Part shown: positions 5,369 to 5,621 of the stretch, in pieces | How the letters are laid out: every line of letters starts with the position of its first letter | Numbering within the stretch: the stretch's first letter is position 1 | NCBI GenBank assembly: GCA_013695255.1 | Contig: JACDAV010000139.1 | Span: 1 to 5,621, forward strand | DNA length: 5,621 bases | Source: Chloroflexota bacterium | GTDB taxonomy: Bacteria > Chloroflexota > Limnocylindria > Limnocylindrales > CSP1-4 | Direction: 5' to 3' | The notes under the pieces: generated by a model | Seen by the model: only the letters and a program-made list of their open reading frames with translations | Databases searched by the model: none | What the model was told of the DNA's origin: nothing | Program-made: the position numbers and the translations under genes

Positions 5369-5621
5369 TGTCACGGTACTTCAACTACCTCGGGCTGGGG
5401 CTGGCCGTTGACTCGAACGGCAAGGAGCTGTGGACCGGGGTGTTCATCAAGGGTCCGGACCGGACGGGCGGATCCAGGTTCGCACCAACGGGGGCGCGTG
5501 GATCTGGTTGGCCACCGCGACGACCCGGACGTCCAAGGGCGTTAAGGTCTGGCGAGGCAAGAACTACACCTGCGCATACGGGCCTGCGACAGGGCGGGCA
5601 ACTACGGCGGCCGGATAACCC
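5344..5621 (+). pseudogene. Out-of-frame continuation of the CAP protein, broken by further shifts and cut by the edge
   Basis: Seen in three successive frames. From 5344: SSSHRALVMSRYFNYLGLGL, then AVDSNGKELWTGVFIKGPDR, the second half of a CAP domain with its remaining His. From 5469: RIQVRTNGGAWIWLATATT, then RTSKGVKVWRGKNYT, a beta-rich C-terminal module. From 5573 to the edge: RIRACDRAGNYGGRIT, its usual closing strand. Each change equals one missing base: near 5341-5343 and 5466-5468, both at GGG runs, and near 5570-5572. The three losses restore the original frame. The conserved residues on both sides of each break argue that this is one gene with recent or artefactual indels. Read literally it is a pseudogene; a contig-end sequencing problem is equally likely. 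Confidence 0.7.

Overview
The window is GC-rich (roughly 70% in its genes) and densely coding. It reads as an environmental bacterium of the Chloroflexota or Actinobacteriota type. That placement is inferred from composition, frequent GTG starts, a probable leaderless start, an ECF sigma factor and a CAP-domain secreted protein whose tail resembles those of high-GC soil lineages. No marker gene fixes the taxon.

Layout. Positions 1-161 (minus) hold the N-terminal end of an ECF sigma factor that runs off the left edge. Divergent from it, at 250-1602 (plus), is a complete class-III PLP-dependent aminotransferase, probably starting at a leaderless GTG. It is followed after 13 nt by a small lipoprotein of unknown function (1616-2272). 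Positions 2273-2832 are a 560-bp non-coding stretch with two families of short structured repeats. From 4685 down to 2833 (minus) lies a compact cluster: osmC peroxiredoxin, a polytopic membrane protein, and a MOSC-domain protein joined to it by an ATGA stop/start overlap. Divergent from osmC, at 4952 (plus), begins a secreted CAP-domain (SCP/PR-1-like) protein. Its conserved sequence continues to the right edge but changes frame three times.

How the parts relate. osmC, the membrane gene and the MOSC gene are probably co-transcribed, and osmC (thiol peroxidase) and MOSC (conserved Cys, sulfur/molybdenum-cofactor-type chemistry) both suggest redox or sulfur housekeeping. The aminotransferase and lipoprotein share a strand and are tightly spaced, but no functional link is visible.

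Most notable signals. (1) In the 2.3-2.8 kb gap, four copies of an ACNN-N7-TGGTA element (three direct, one inverted) keep the same 7-nt loop and keep pairing through G-U wobbles. (2) In the same gap, six GACCGCCAG-type half-sites alternate in orientation. (3) In the last 280 bases, three one-base losses shift the frame, two at GGG runs; this looks like sequencing error at a contig end or a decaying gene. I found no convincing new defence, mobile or biosynthetic system. The repeat-rich gap is the best candidate for something undescribed.
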